This document shows, piece by piece, positions 27,477-37,152 of a stretch of DNA of 64,000 nucleotides. Location: positions 186,001-250,000 of the forward strand of contig JAPZUD010000001.1 in the NCBI GenBank assembly GCA_027533425.1. The letters run 5' to 3'. Below the pieces are notes generated by a model. It worked only from the letters and a program-made list of their open reading frames with translations, did not search any database and was not told the origin of the DNA. A program made the translations under genes and the position numbers. Every line of letters begins with the position of its first letter. Position 1 is the stretch's first letter. This DNA comes from Beijerinckiaceae bacterium. Lineage in GTDB: Bacteria; Pseudomonadota; Alphaproteobacteria; Rhizobiales; Beijerinckiaceae.

Positions 27477-28361
27477 ATGCTCAACAGGATTTCACTTCCG
27501 GCCCTTCGCATCTTCGAGGCCGTTGCCCGGCGGGGATCCCACAAGGCCGCTGCGGCCGAACTCAACCTGTCTCAAAGCGCGATTTCCCATGCGATCAAGT
27601 CTCTCGAACAGTCCATGAATGTCCAGCTCCTGGAGAAAGCCGGGCGGAACGTTCGGCTGACAGTGAGCGGCGAAGTCTTCATGCGCCATGTCATCGCGGC
27701 TTTCGATGAGCTCAGGCGCGGGTTTGACATGGTGGCGACGCGTCAGGGCAAGCGGGTGCTGCGCCTTCACTCGGCCCCGTCGATTGCCTATGCCTGGCTC
27801 GCACCGCGCCTGCCGCGGTTTCTGGCGGCCCATCCCGGCATCGAGGTGCGTTTGTCGGCCGGTGCCGACTACACCCGCTTCACGACAGATGATTTCGATG
27901 CTGACATCGTCTACGGACCGGTGCATGCGCCGGGCGTGGTCGCCCTTCCGTTGGTCACCGAGACCGTGACGCCGCTTTGTGCACCGGAAATCGCCCGGTA
28001 CATCACGTCGCCCCGTGACCTGCTGGAATGCAACCTGATCCTGAGTGACAACAAGCAGGTCCGGTGGCCGCATTGGTTTGATGCCAACGGCTTGAATCCG
28101 GCGCTGAATCACACGCTCCGGTTTGACCGGAGTTTCCTCGCGCTCGGCGTCGCAGCCGACGGGCTCGGGGTGGCGCTTGAATCGACGCTGCTGGCCAGCA
28201 GGGAACTGGCAAGCGGCCGCCTCGTGGCACCTCTGGCTGGAAAATCCGTTGACATCACCTATGTCGGCCACACCCTGGTCTATCCTCGCGAGACGCGGCA
28301 GGGCGGCCTGCTCAGGATCTTTTCGGAATGGCTGGCGAGCGAATTGGCGCTGCCCGGATAA
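27477..28361 (+). CDS. LysR-family regulator, GcvA-like
   Basis: A 294-residue regulator beginning MLNRISLPALRIFEAVARRGSHKAAAAELNLSQSAISHAIKSLE, the classic GcvA-subgroup start. The effector domain has PRFLAAHPGIEVRLSA and the late GLGVALESTLLASREL segment. A GTG directly precedes the ATG and could be used instead. It is divergent from the split transketolase/amidase operon and probably controls it through the palindrome at 27340. Confidence 0.94.
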   Translation: MLNRISLPALRIFEAVARRGSHKAAAAELNLSQSAISHAIKSLEQSMNVQLLEKAGRNVRLTVSGEVFMRHVIAAFDELRRGFDMVATRQGKRVLRLHSAPSIAYAWLAPRLPRFLAAHPGIEVRLSAGADYTRFTTDDFDADIVYGPVHAPGVVALPLVTETVTPLCAPEIARYITSPRDLLECNLILSDNKQVRWPHWFDANGLNPALNHTLRFDRSFLALGVAADGLGVALESTLLASRELASGRLVAPLAGKSVDITYVGHTLVYPRETRQGGLLRIFSEWLASELALPG

Positions 28362-28497
28362 TGGGACCGGCAGGCTTGAGGCAACGCCCGGCCATTCTCG
28401 ATTTGGCTGCGGGCAGCCGATTTGCAGAGTTGCTTTGACCTTGCCCGACGCAATGGCCGGAATACGTCATTCCCACCGGTTGCCGGGTGCGCGGCGC

Positions 28498-30228
28498 CTA
28501 CCCCTCCACCGGCTTCCAGGGCACGGCACCCGCCGGCAAAAGCGGCGCGAGGCGGTCGATCAGCAGCATCGCCACGCCAACCACACCGATCGTCGCGATC
28601 CCGATGGCCGAAGCTTCGGTTGTCTGTCCGGCTTCTTCCAGCCCATACATGACAACACCGATAGTCCGGCTGCCAGCGCTCCAGAGCAGCGCGGAGACGG
28701 TCAGTTCCGTAAACGCCATGAGGAAGATCATCAGGATTCCGGCCCCGACGGCTGGCATCAACCCGGGCGCGACGAGATCGACGAGGCGTCGCCTGGCGCG
28801 GGCGCCGCACAGCGCGCCGGCTTCTTCGATCGAGGGCGGCAGCATGGCCATCGAGGCCAGTGTCGGCTTCAGCGCAAGCGGCAGGAACCGGACCAGATAG
28901 GCGAGGAGGATGATCCACGGCGTCGCGTAGAGGCTGAAGCCAACCAGCGGCAACGGTTTGAGGAAAACCAGGATCATCGCAATCGCAACCACGATGCCGG
29001 GCAGGGCATAAGGCAGGTCGGCAAGGAGCAGGAGGACAGGGCGCATCCGCCCCGCATAGCGATGGATCGCAAACGCCATGGGGATGGAGATGACGCCGAG
29101 GAGGAGGGCGGCGAGCCCGGCCAGCCGGAACGAGTTCAGGAACGCTTCCCGGGTGGCCTGCTGACGGAACAGGACTTCCGCATAGGCTTGGCCGGTCAGG
29201 GTCTGGGATGTCAGGGGAACCCCGTAACTGGGCACCAGCGACGCTGCCAGCAGGGAGAGAACAGGCAGAACCAGCGCGATCAGCAGCAGCGTGGCGCCGA
29301 GTGCGAGAAGGATCGCGGTCGAGGCCGGGCCCGGCTGCCAGAAGGCCCGCAATGGTTGTTCCGCATCCGGCTGCGCTGCGCCCCGGTTCTGGAACCGGCC
29401 GACCATCAGGAGGATCGCACCGCCGATCAGCATGGTCAGAAGCGCCAGTCCCGCGACGCCTGGCAGCACGGACGGGCCGAAACTTGTGAGTTCCCGGTAG
29501 ATCAGCGTCGGCAGGGTCAGGACATTGACAGGCAGGCCCAGCAACGCCGGAATCCCGAAATTGCCGAACGCAGCCACGAAGGCCAGCAGGCCGGCCGCAA
29601 CCCAATGGCCCGAGAGCAGGGGGAGGAGGATGTCCCGGAAGATGCTCCATGCTCTCGCACCATCCATCTGGGCTGCCTCGACCAGCTGGTGTGGCACCTG
29701 GCGCATGCCGGCCAGCAATGTCAGCATGACGATCGGCGCGTGATGGAGACCGAGGACCACCACAATCCCGCCGAGGCTGACCAGCGGATTGGCGCTGCCC
29801 GGCGGCGGCGCCAGACCAAGCGCCTGCAGCACCGGTGATGCTGGTCCCAGCAGGGTCTTGAAGGCCAGCGCCACGACATGCGGGGCGATCAGCATCGAGA
29901 GCGTGAACAGGAGCGCGAAATTCCGCCGCCCGGGAAGCCTTGCCATGCCAATGACCATGGCAGCCGCTCCGCCGATCAGCAGCGAAAGGATCATGGCGCC
30001 GCTGCTCGTCACCAGGCTGTTGCGCACGGCGCGCATCGTCCCGGGGCGTGCCCATTCGTCGAGCAGGGGAGACAGCGCCGCTGTCCCCCCGATCGAGAGG
30101 GCCATCGAGGCGAGCACGGCAAGGGGAAGGACTGCGACCAGCCCGACCCATCCGATGACCGGAATGAGGAGACTGCGCCCTTCCTTTTCAAGGAAAGAGC
30201 GGCTGATCGCCGGACCCACGCGGCTCAC
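28498..30228 (-). CDS. fused double-domain ABC permease, ferric iron/ThiP type
   Basis: A 576-residue permease with two BPD_transp_1 halves in tandem (about 12 membrane segments). The EAA-like loops read VEAAQMDGARAWSIFRDILLPLL and EEAGALCGARARRRLVDLVAPGLMPAV. This two-in-one layout is that of FbpB/AfuB and ThiP. It starts at GTG and overlaps the stop of the binding-protein gene by four bases. No ATP-binding subunit gene follows; the next gene is convergent, so the ATPase must come from elsewhere. Confidence 0.92.
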   Translation of the reverse strand: MSRVGPAISRSFLEKEGRSLLIPVIGWVGLVAVLPLAVLASMALSIGGTAALSPLLDEWARPGTMRAVRNSLVTSSGAMILSLLIGGAAAMVIGMARLPGRRNFALLFTLSMLIAPHVVALAFKTLLGPASPVLQALGLAPPPGSANPLVSLGGIVVVLGLHHAPIVMLTLLAGMRQVPHQLVEAAQMDGARAWSIFRDILLPLLSGHWVAAGLLAFVAAFGNFGIPALLGLPVNVLTLPTLIYRELTSFGPSVLPGVAGLALLTMLIGGAILLMVGRFQNRGAAQPDAEQPLRAFWQPGPASTAILLALGATLLLIALVLPVLSLLAASLVPSYGVPLTSQTLTGQAYAEVLFRQQATREAFLNSFRLAGLAALLLGVISIPMAFAIHRYAGRMRPVLLLLADLPYALPGIVVAIAMILVFLKPLPLVGFSLYATPWIILLAYLVRFLPLALKPTLASMAMLPPSIEEAGALCGARARRRLVDLVAPGLMPAVGAGILMIFLMAFTELTVSALLWSAGSRTIGVVMYGLEEAGQTTEASAIGIATIGVVGVAMLLIDRLAPLLPAGAVPWKPVEG

Positions 30229-31205
30229 TGTCCGAAGATGTCGGCGAAGGTCTTGCGGATCCGGGTCTCGTCAGCCAGCGTCCGGGCGGGGTCAAACGGC
30301 ATCAGCCGGATGCCCTTGCGGTCAGGGAAGCCGGCCGGAACCGGCACGTCGGGATGCGCCGCCAGATATCCCTGCCGGGCGGCCAGCATCTGCCCGTCAC
30401 GCGAGAGGAGGAAATCAACAAACGCCTTCGCTGCCTTCTCGTTCCTGGTGTTCGCGAGGATGGCAACCGGTTCGCTGACGGCAGAAACGCCCTCCTTCGG
30501 GAAGACGAACTCCACAGGCGCGCCCTTGGCCTTCTCGCGGATCGGCATGAAGTCAACGATCATCCCGACCAGCTTTTCACCACCGGCAACCTGACGGAGC
30601 ACATCCCCGTTGGCGCCTCCCGCCAAGGCATTGCTGGCTTTCAATTGCTTGTAGAAGTCCCACCCTCCCGGAAGAGAGCCGGTCAGGGTTGCGGCATGAA
30701 TCAGCGCTGCGCCGGAATTCAGCGGGCTCGGCATGACGAGCTGGCCACGCAGTTCGGGGCGCAGCAGGTCCTGCCAGCTTTCGGGTCGGATGGGAGCCTT
30801 CGTATTGTAGATGATGCCGGTGGTGATCAACTTGGTAGCGAACCAGAATTTCGCCGGGTCATGGATACCTGCCGGGTAGGGCGAAAGGTCAGCCGAGGGA
30901 TGGGCGAGCAAGCGCCCCTCGGATTTCAGGCTTTCCATCGTGACGCTGTCCGCGATCAGCAGGAGGTCGGCTTGCGGCGCACCCGCCTGGAACTCGGCCC
31001 GCAGCTTCGCCATGAGGCGGGGTGTGCCGTCGCGGACAAACGAGATCTCCACATCCGGGTGCTTGGCTCTGAACGCGTCGATCGTCTGCTGCGCGTCCTG
31101 GCTGGGCTGGCTGGTGTAAAGCACCAGCTTCCCGCTCTGTGCGGCAACGGGCGCACCGGTAGCCACGATCGCAAGCAGGCCAAGAAAAACGGTCCGGATG
31201 AGCAT
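30225..31205 (-). CDS. ABC transporter substrate-binding protein, ferric iron (FbpA-like) family
   Basis: A 326-residue periplasmic protein with a signal peptide ending near APVAAQ. It begins KLVLYTSQPSQDAQQTIDAFRAKHPDVEISFVRDGTPRLMAKL, the start of the FbpA/AfuA-type binding proteins, and ends with NTRNEKAAKAFVDFLLSRDGQ. The tyrosine pair that binds iron in FbpA is not obvious, so the ligand may be iron, a metal chelate, a phosphonate or a polyol. ATG 31205 was chosen because the signal peptide begins there and AGGAGAG precedes it. It forms a two-gene operon with the fused permease. Confidence 0.88.
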   Translation of the reverse strand: MLIRTVFLGLLAIVATGAPVAAQSGKLVLYTSQPSQDAQQTIDAFRAKHPDVEISFVRDGTPRLMAKLRAEFQAGAPQADLLLIADSVTMESLKSEGRLLAHPSADLSPYPAGIHDPAKFWFATKLITTGIIYNTKAPIRPESWQDLLRPELRGQLVMPSPLNSGAALIHAATLTGSLPGGWDFYKQLKASNALAGGANGDVLRQVAGGEKLVGMIVDFMPIREKAKGAPVEFVFPKEGVSAVSEPVAILANTRNEKAAKAFVDFLLSRDGQMLAARQGYLAAHPDVPVPAGFPDRKGIRLMPFDPARTLADETRIRKTFADIFGQ

Positions 31206-31433
31206 GTGTCTCTCCTGAAATTGAGCTTTCTTTCGCCTGCCGCAGCATTGTCTCGGTTTGATGACAGCAGACGGTTCCCCGGAGATTCCATGACATCGTC
31301 TGGCCTGAAGGGCCCTCGAAGCAGGTGTGACCGGCACCAGCGGAGATCGACGATCCGGTCTCGCGTTTGATTCATTCCAAGGTGCGGCATCAGCATTCGG
31401 GTCAACTGGCCGGATGACGAGGAGAAGATCCCG

Positions 31434-33350
31434 ATGAGTCCGGTTGCTTCACAAGGGGCTGTCCATGGCCATGCCGCCTTCGAGCGCATGGCGGTTCTCC
31501 GGATCGGCATCGCGATCCTGGCGGCGGCTTCCGTCTGGCTCCGGCTGTGGGAGCCTTTCGTGACCTTCAGCCCGATCGGCGCGCTGGCCCTCGCCTTTGC
31601 GGGTTGGCCGATCTTCCGGGAGGCGCTCAGCAACCTGCTCGCGCGCCGGATGACGATGGAACTCTCCATGACCATCGCGATCCTGGCTGCCGCGGCGATC
31701 TCCGAATGGTTCACAGCCCTTGTGGTCACGCTCTTCGTGCTCCTCGCGGAGGAACTCGAACACATGACCGTGGCGCGCGGACGTCTCGCCATCCTCGACC
31801 TCGTGAATTTTGTCCCGAAGGAAGCACGCGTCCGTCGCGACGGCGGAGTCGTGACGCTTCCTCTCACGCAGATCAGGCCCGGTGATCTGGTGGTGGTCAG
31901 CCCCGGCGAAAAGGTGCCGGTCGATGGCGAGGTCGTGGCCGGTCAATCCTATGTCGACCAATCAAGACTGACCGGCGAATCCATGCCGGCCCTGAAAGAT
32001 GCGGGGGCAAATGTCTATGCCGGCTCGATCAATCAGTTCGGGCTTCTCGAAATCGCGACACGGCAGGTCGGGGTCGACACCAGCTACGGCCGGATCATCC
32101 AGGCCGTCGAGGCGGCGGAGCAGACCCGCGCCCCGGTCGAAAAGCTGGCCGACCTGCTCGCAGGCTACCTGGTCTATGTCGCGCTGGCCTGCGCGGCGGT
32201 AACCTGGCTCATCTCGCAGAATATCCGCGATACAATTTCGGTTGTGATCGTGGCCGGAGCCTGTGGCATTGCCGCCGGCACGCCTCTGGCCATTCTTGGC
32301 GGAATCGGGCGCGCCGCACGGCTCGGCTCGATCATCAAGGGTGGCATCCATCTGGAAACGCTGGGGCGGGTCGACACGATCGTCTTCGACAAGACAGGCA
32401 CATTGACCGTCGGCGAACCCGTCGTGACCCGGCTTGAGCCTGTGCCGGGCGTTCCTGATGAGGAACTGCTCCGGCTTGCCGCGATTGCCGAATGCCGTTC
32501 GGAGCATCCGCTCGCCCGCGCTGTGGTGGCCGAGGCCGAAAAGCGCGGCATTGCCGTCGCCGAACCCGACACGTTCCGCTACACCGTCGCGCGCGGCATC
32601 ACCGCGAACCATGCCGGCCGCACGCTTCTTGTCGGTAACCGGAAGCTCCTGGTCGAAGCCGGCATTGACCTGTCGGGCGAGGCCGGATCAGGCGAGGGAT
32701 CGGAGATCCTTGTTGCGGCCGATGGACGCTATCTCGGCGCCGTGACAGTAGCCGATCCGATCCGGGAGGAGGCTGTTCCTGCTGTTGCACGCCTCAATGA
32801 ACTCGGCCTGCATACGATGCTGCTCACCGGGGATGTCGATCGTGTCGGCCGTCTTGTCGGGGAGCGGCTCGGCATTGCCGAAGTGAAATCCGACCTGATG
32901 CCCGAGGACAAGCACCGCCTCGTCTCCGCCATGACCGGGAAAAAGCGCGTCGTTGCCATGATCGGCGATGGCGTCAATGACGCTCCGGCTCTGGCGGTGG
33001 CCAGTGTCGGCATTGCCATGGGGTCCGGCACGGATATCGCACAGGAAAGTGCCGATATCGTCCTGATCGGCAATGACCTCGACAAGCTGGTCGAGACGAT
33101 CCTCATCGCGCGGAAAACACGCGCCATCATCTGGCAGAATTTCGCCGGGACCCTGCTCGTCGATGCAATCGGCATCGGGCTTGCCGCGTTCGGGCTCCTC
33201 GACCCGCTTCTGGCAGCGGGGATTCATGTCGGTTCGGAACTGGCCTTCATCCTGAATTCGGCGAGGCTTCTTGCTCTGAATGCCGGGCCGTCCTGGCAGG
33301 CGCATCCAATCGCCGGCGATAGCCGATCGGTTTCCGGAAGGCTGAGTTGA
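31434..33350 (+). CDS. P1B-like metal-transporting P-type ATPase with A-C-G membrane motif
   Basis: A 638-residue pump with all cytoplasmic P-type motifs: TGES at 180-183, the phosphorylated Asp319 in DKTGT, the SEHPLA motif of P1B enzymes, and GDGVNDAP. Helices before the actuator domain fit the P1B layout, and no HMA metal-binding domain precedes them. The membrane motif that is CPC, SPC, APC or TPC in known P1B pumps is here A-C-G-I-A-A-G-T-P (Ala276, Cys277, Gly278), lacking the usual proline beside the cysteine. Metal specificity is therefore unclear. GAGGAGAAG precedes the ATG. It stands alone, divergent from the iron-type importer. Confidence 0.9.
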   Translation: MSPVASQGAVHGHAAFERMAVLRIGIAILAAASVWLRLWEPFVTFSPIGALALAFAGWPIFREALSNLLARRMTMELSMTIAILAAAAISEWFTALVVTLFVLLAEELEHMTVARGRLAILDLVNFVPKEARVRRDGGVVTLPLTQIRPGDLVVVSPGEKVPVDGEVVAGQSYVDQSRLTGESMPALKDAGANVYAGSINQFGLLEIATRQVGVDTSYGRIIQAVEAAEQTRAPVEKLADLLAGYLVYVALACAAVTWLISQNIRDTISVVIVAGACGIAAGTPLAILGGIGRAARLGSIIKGGIHLETLGRVDTIVFDKTGTLTVGEPVVTRLEPVPGVPDEELLRLAAIAECRSEHPLARAVVAEAEKRGIAVAEPDTFRYTVARGITANHAGRTLLVGNRKLLVEAGIDLSGEAGSGEGSEILVAADGRYLGAVTVADPIREEAVPAVARLNELGLHTMLLTGDVDRVGRLVGERLGIAEVKSDLMPEDKHRLVSAMTGKKRVVAMIGDGVNDAPALAVASVGIAMGSGTDIAQESADIVLIGNDLDKLVETILIARKTRAIIWQNFAGTLLVDAIGIGLAAFGLLDPLLAAGIHVGSELAFILNSARLLALNAGPSWQAHPIAGDSRSVSGRLS

Positions 33351-33352
33351 AG

Positions 33353-33380
33353 GGGAGGGGCGGCCTCGCGACCGCTCCCC
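33353..33380. terminator. possible terminator hairpin between convergent genes
   Basis: GGGGAG...CGG pairs with CCGCTCCCC across a short loop in the 45-base gap between the P-type ATPase and the RTX gene, with a three-base bulge. There is no T-tract, so this is only a possible terminator for either gene. Confidence 0.3.
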
Positions 33381-33395
33381 GTGATGCCGTGGCGA

Positions 33396-36300
33396 CTACA
33401 GGATGAAGTCCGATGCAGACAGGGTGTGGTTGCCCTGCAGCCAGACATGGAAATCGATGACCTGATCACCGTCGATATCGGCATAGACATGCGTGTAGCC
33501 ATCACCGAGATCGTTCTGGTACCTCAACTCGCCGGCATGGCCGCTGAAGCTGCCGGTTCCGAGGAAAGCGAAAGTCTGATCACCGGCGACAGCTGAATTG
33601 GCATCGATCGTGCTGACATCGATCTTGTCGATGCCGCGGAGGAAGTCGAGGATGACATCCTCGCCATAGGTCGCGTTGCTGTCGCTGACTGAATTGTAGT
33701 CGAAAATGTCTGCACCGGTATCGCCCTGCAGCATGTCCGAACCGAGATAGCCCGAAAGGCGGTCATTGCCGGTGCCGCCATAAATCACGTCGTAATCGGC
33801 CGTGCCGGTGATTGTGTCATTTCCACCGCCGCCGTTGATGGCCGCGCCGCTGATCGTGACTGCCGAGAAATCGAACGTATTCGCTGCCGAACTGCCGAGG
33901 ATCACGGTATCGCCGAAGCCGTTGATCGCCTCGATTCCGGCAATGGCGGAAAGCCCGATCGTCACACCCGGAGCCGTGGCCTCGAGAATATCATGTCCGG
34001 CGCCACCGTTGACATTGTCGAAGCCTTCGCTCGCATCCTGGTAGCGGAAAATGTCATCCCCGTTGCCACCATTGAGCGTATCGTTGCCGTCGCCACCGAT
34101 GATGATATCCGCAACTGCAGAGCCGGTGATCGTGTCATTGCCGGCCATGCCATAAATGCCGGCAATGTTGGTCAGGGTCGCGGAACTAAAGTTCAGGCTG
34201 TTGTTCAGCCCATTCCCGGCAATCGTTGCGTTGACGATGCCGGCGGCATTGAAGATCTCGATAGATGTCAGCGCCGAAACGGAGAGGATGGCATTGTCTT
34301 CCGTGAAGAGAACGGTGTCGGTCCCGCTGCTGCCGTTGATCGAGTCGGTGCCTGAATTCACACCGATCAGGAACGTATCATTGCCGCTGCCGCCATTCAT
34401 TGTGTCGTCACCGCTGCCTCCAGTGAGGATATTGGCGGCAGAAGATCCGGTGATCACGTCGTTATAGTCGGTTCCGATGACATTTTCGAATGCGGTGATT
34501 GTATCCCCGGTCGCCTCGCCGCCACTGACGGTGTTGAGGGCGAGATCGATCGTCAGGCTATCCCAGCTCCCGGCATAGGAGACTGTATCGACACCGTTGC
34601 CTCCACTGAGGATATCGGCTCCGGCGCCGCCATGGATGAAGTCATTGCCATCCTCACCCATCAGCGTTTCATCGGCATTGGTGCCGATGATCGTGTCATT
34701 CCCGGCCCCGGCGCGGATGGCCGTGATGCCCGTCAGCATCAAGGCGTTCGAGTCGATGATGTCATTGCCGGTGCCCAGCTGGATGCTTATATTGGCGAAA
34801 CCGCCGCTGTCGATCTCTTCGATGCCGCTGATCGCCGAAAGACCGATTTTCGTGTTGTCGGCCGTGGCCCGGATTATGTCATAGCCGTCGCCGCCCGATA
34901 CCGCGTCGAGCCCGCTTGACGTGCCGGAGAACAGGAAGACGTCATTCCCGTTTCGCCCGGTCAGAATGTCGTTGCCGGTGCCGCCGATGAAGGTGACATT
35001 GGCGCCGTCGATCGCACTCAGCGTGTCATGACCGCCGAGCCCGTTGACAACCCAGTCTCCCTGGCCGGTCACGGTGTAGGTGTTGGCGCTGCCCGTTCCG
35101 GTCCAGGTTTCGGTGACGACATCGTTAATGTAGATCGTGAAGGTCTGGTCGCCCGTCGAAATGCCATCCGTTGCGCGGACTGTGACATTCCATGCGCTCT
35201 GTGTCTCGACATCGAGCAGGGTGCCATTCAGCACCGTGATCGCACCGCTGGTGGCGTTGATCTGGAACCGCCCGCCGGCATTGTCAACGAGGCTGTAGGT
35301 GAGGGGCGCGCCGGTCGGTGAGATGGAAGAGGCCGTCACGCCGGTATAGGTTCCGGCTGCGGCATTCTCGTTGACGGCATCGAAAGCGGCATCGCTGTCG
35401 ACCGGCTGGTCACCGGTGAAGTCATCGAGGCTGATCGCAAAGATGCTGTCGGTATGGGCCCCGAGGCTGTCCGTCGCACGCACGGTGATGTAACGCAGGG
35501 ACGCGGTCTCGTAGTCCAGCAGCGCACCATTGAGCACGCTGACCACGCCTGTGACAGCATCGATCTGGAACCGCCCGCCGTCATTATTGGCGAGGCTGTA
35601 GGTGACGGTATCGCCATTGGGGTCTGTCGATTGCGCGGTAATGCCGACAAGTGTGCCTGTTGCCGCACCCTCGGTCACGTGATCCAACGCGCCATTGGCG
35701 TCCGAGGGGGCTTCCGGGGCGCGGTTGCCCTCGGTAACGAGAACAGTGAACGTCCGCGTTGACGAAAAGCCGTGGGATGTGGCCTCGACCGTGATGGTGT
35801 AGCCCCGATCCGGCCCGCCATTGATCTCCGGCGCGGTCTGATAGTTCACGAGGGCTGCATTGCCGATCGTCACAACACCGGTTGCCCCATTGATCGCAAA
35901 CATCCCGCCAAGTGTGTCGACCAGAGCGTAGCTGACGGATTGCCCGGCCAGGAGGCTGCTCGGATCGGCGCTGATATCGATCCCGACACTCGCGCCGTTC
36001 GCGGCGTCCTCCGAAACGGTACCGGCCACGCCATTCACTGCGTTGCCCGCCGCCGCATCGCTGTCCTGCCAGTTGGTCGGTGTGAAATCGAGGGTCTGGT
36101 CGGAAAACTGAAGGCGTTCGACGTCAATGAGGACATCTCCGCCGCCGGACAGGGCCGTCCCGGTCTCTATGCCGAGGCTGTCGATCACGCGGATCTGGCC
36201 CGGGCCTTCGACGGTGATCGTATAGCGCGACAGCGTACCGCCATAGATGACGGTGTCGATACCGGCATTGCCATCGATCACATCGTTGCCGGAGGCCTCA

Positions 36301-36917
36301 TTGAAGCTGTCTGCGGCATCGATATCGCCGTCATTGTCGCTGTCAAACCGCTGGTTCGCCGATGACCCGATGATCATGTTATTGGCTAGGCTGAATTCCA
36401 GTCGCACATCCTCGACGCTGACCCGTGTGAAATCCTGCAATCCTTCGCCCAGGAAGAAGGCACGGAAGTTCGCGGAATCGCCACCCGAAAGCCCTTCGAT
36501 CGAGTCGCCGACAAGGTCGCCGACCGAGTTGAAGACAAGCGTCAGGTTATCCTCGTCAGCAACCAGTCGGTCGAAGCCCGTGCCACCATCATGGAGGTTC
36601 GTTTCGCCCGGCCCTGTGCCGGCGTAGAAATGCGTAAGCCCGCCCGGCAGGTTGTAGCTGCTGCTCCATTCCCCCCGGATAAAGAAGCGGTCATTCCCGG
36701 CATCCCCGAACAGCGAATCCATCCCGCTGCCGCCATAAAGGCGGTCATTGCCGTCTCCGCCGCGGATTACATTGGCGCGGGCATCGCCGGTCAGGTCGTC
36801 GTCGCCGCCATTTCCTTCGATGTTGACGGCGTTTGCGCCGTGCAGGGCTGGATTCAGAGTGATCTGCTCTCCGGCCGATGTTCCGATAACGGTATTTCCA
36901 ATAACAGTAACGGGCAT
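33396..36917 (-). CDS. large RTX calcium-binding protein with cadherin-like domains
   Basis: A 1173-residue, very acidic protein without an N-terminal signal peptide. Glycine/aspartate nonapeptide repeats (GGxGxDxLx type) occur near the N-terminus (about residues 35-75) and in a long block over the last half. Between them, about residues 270-620, lie three cadherin-like modules with YSLVDNAGGRFQINATSGAI-type cores. The C-terminus has a serralysin-type RTX domain (DVILDFLRGIDKIDVSTID) and ends HTLSASDFIL, as expected of a type I secretion signal. It should be secreted and fold on binding calcium, acting in adhesion or as a surface layer; no catalytic domain is seen. ATG 36917 is preceded by GGAG. 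No type I secretion genes are in the window. Confidence 0.92.
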   Translation of the reverse strand: MPVTVIGNTVIGTSAGEQITLNPALHGANAVNIEGNGGDDDLTGDARANVIRGGDGNDRLYGGSGMDSLFGDAGNDRFFIRGEWSSSYNLPGGLTHFYAGTGPGETNLHDGGTGFDRLVADEDNLTLVFNSVGDLVGDSIEGLSGGDSANFRAFFLGEGLQDFTRVSVEDVRLEFSLANNMIIGSSANQRFDSDNDGDIDAADSFNEASGNDVIDGNAGIDTVIYGGTLSRYTITVEGPGQIRVIDSLGIETGTALSGGGDVLIDVERLQFSDQTLDFTPTNWQDSDAAAGNAVNGVAGTVSEDAANGASVGIDISADPSSLLAGQSVSYALVDTLGGMFAINGATGVVTIGNAALVNYQTAPEINGGPDRGYTITVEATSHGFSSTRTFTVLVTEGNRAPEAPSDANGALDHVTEGAATGTLVGITAQSTDPNGDTVTYSLANNDGGRFQIDAVTGVVSVLNGALLDYETASLRYITVRATDSLGAHTDSIFAISLDDFTGDQPVDSDAAFDAVNENAAAGTYTGVTASSISPTGAPLTYSLVDNAGGRFQINATSGAITVLNGTLLDVETQSAWNVTVRATDGISTGDQTFTIYINDVVTETWTGTGSANTYTVTGQGDWVVNGLGGHDTLSAIDGANVTFIGGTGNDILTGRNGNDVFLFSGTSSGLDAVSGGDGYDIIRATADNTKIGLSAISGIEEIDSGGFANISIQLGTGNDIIDSNALMLTGITAIRAGAGNDTIIGTNADETLMGEDGNDFIHGGAGADILSGGNGVDTVSYAGSWDSLTIDLALNTVSGGEATGDTITAFENVIGTDYNDVITGSSAANILTGGSGDDTMNGGSGNDTFLIGVNSGTDSINGSSGTDTVLFTEDNAILSVSALTSIEIFNAAGIVNATIAGNGLNNSLNFSSATLTNIAGIYGMAGNDTITGSAVADIIIGGDGNDTLNGGNGDDIFRYQDASEGFDNVNGGAGHDILEATAPGVTIGLSAIAGIEAINGFGDTVILGSSAANTFDFSAVTISGAAINGGGGNDTITGTADYDVIYGGTGNDRLSGYLGSDMLQGDTGADIFDYNSVSDSNATYGEDVILDFLRGIDKIDVSTIDANSAVAGDQTFAFLGTGSFSGHAGELRYQNDLGDGYTHVYADIDGDQVIDFHVWLQGNHTLSASDFIL

Positions 36918-37152
36918 GGATGACTCCACAAGATCGGAACTTCGAAATATTTACGCGATCGACGAGGGGATCGTTTGGTGATCAATGTAGTATAGGCCTG
37001 CCTAACAGTTGTTTAACCATGATCTAATTACCGATTGGGCGCGTTAACCACTTTTGACGGCGCGGATTGATATTCGTTCACCAAGAACAGGCCTTCGGCC
37101 ATCCAGCAGGAAAAAGGCACCTGCCGCCTTCCCCGGAACGAGGAGAGTGTCG
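36918..37152. promoter_or_regulatory. AT-rich divergent promoter region of RTX gene
   Basis: This 235-base divergent gap contains the most AT-rich stretch of the neighbourhood (about 36975-37035), which should hold the promoters of the RTX gene and of the unknown 256-residue gene. I see no clear palindrome or consensus pair that I would call with confidence. Confidence 0.3.

Noticed and set aside
31434-33350. P-type ATPase considered as a truncated CPx pump
   Set aside because: Missing N-terminal HMA domain could suggest truncation, but the first helices are complete and a good ribosome site precedes the ATG.
33700-36900. Recurring short motifs resembling a repeat array
   Set aside because: They encode RTX nonapeptides and cadherin modules in one reading frame; spacing and sequence do not fit CRISPR.
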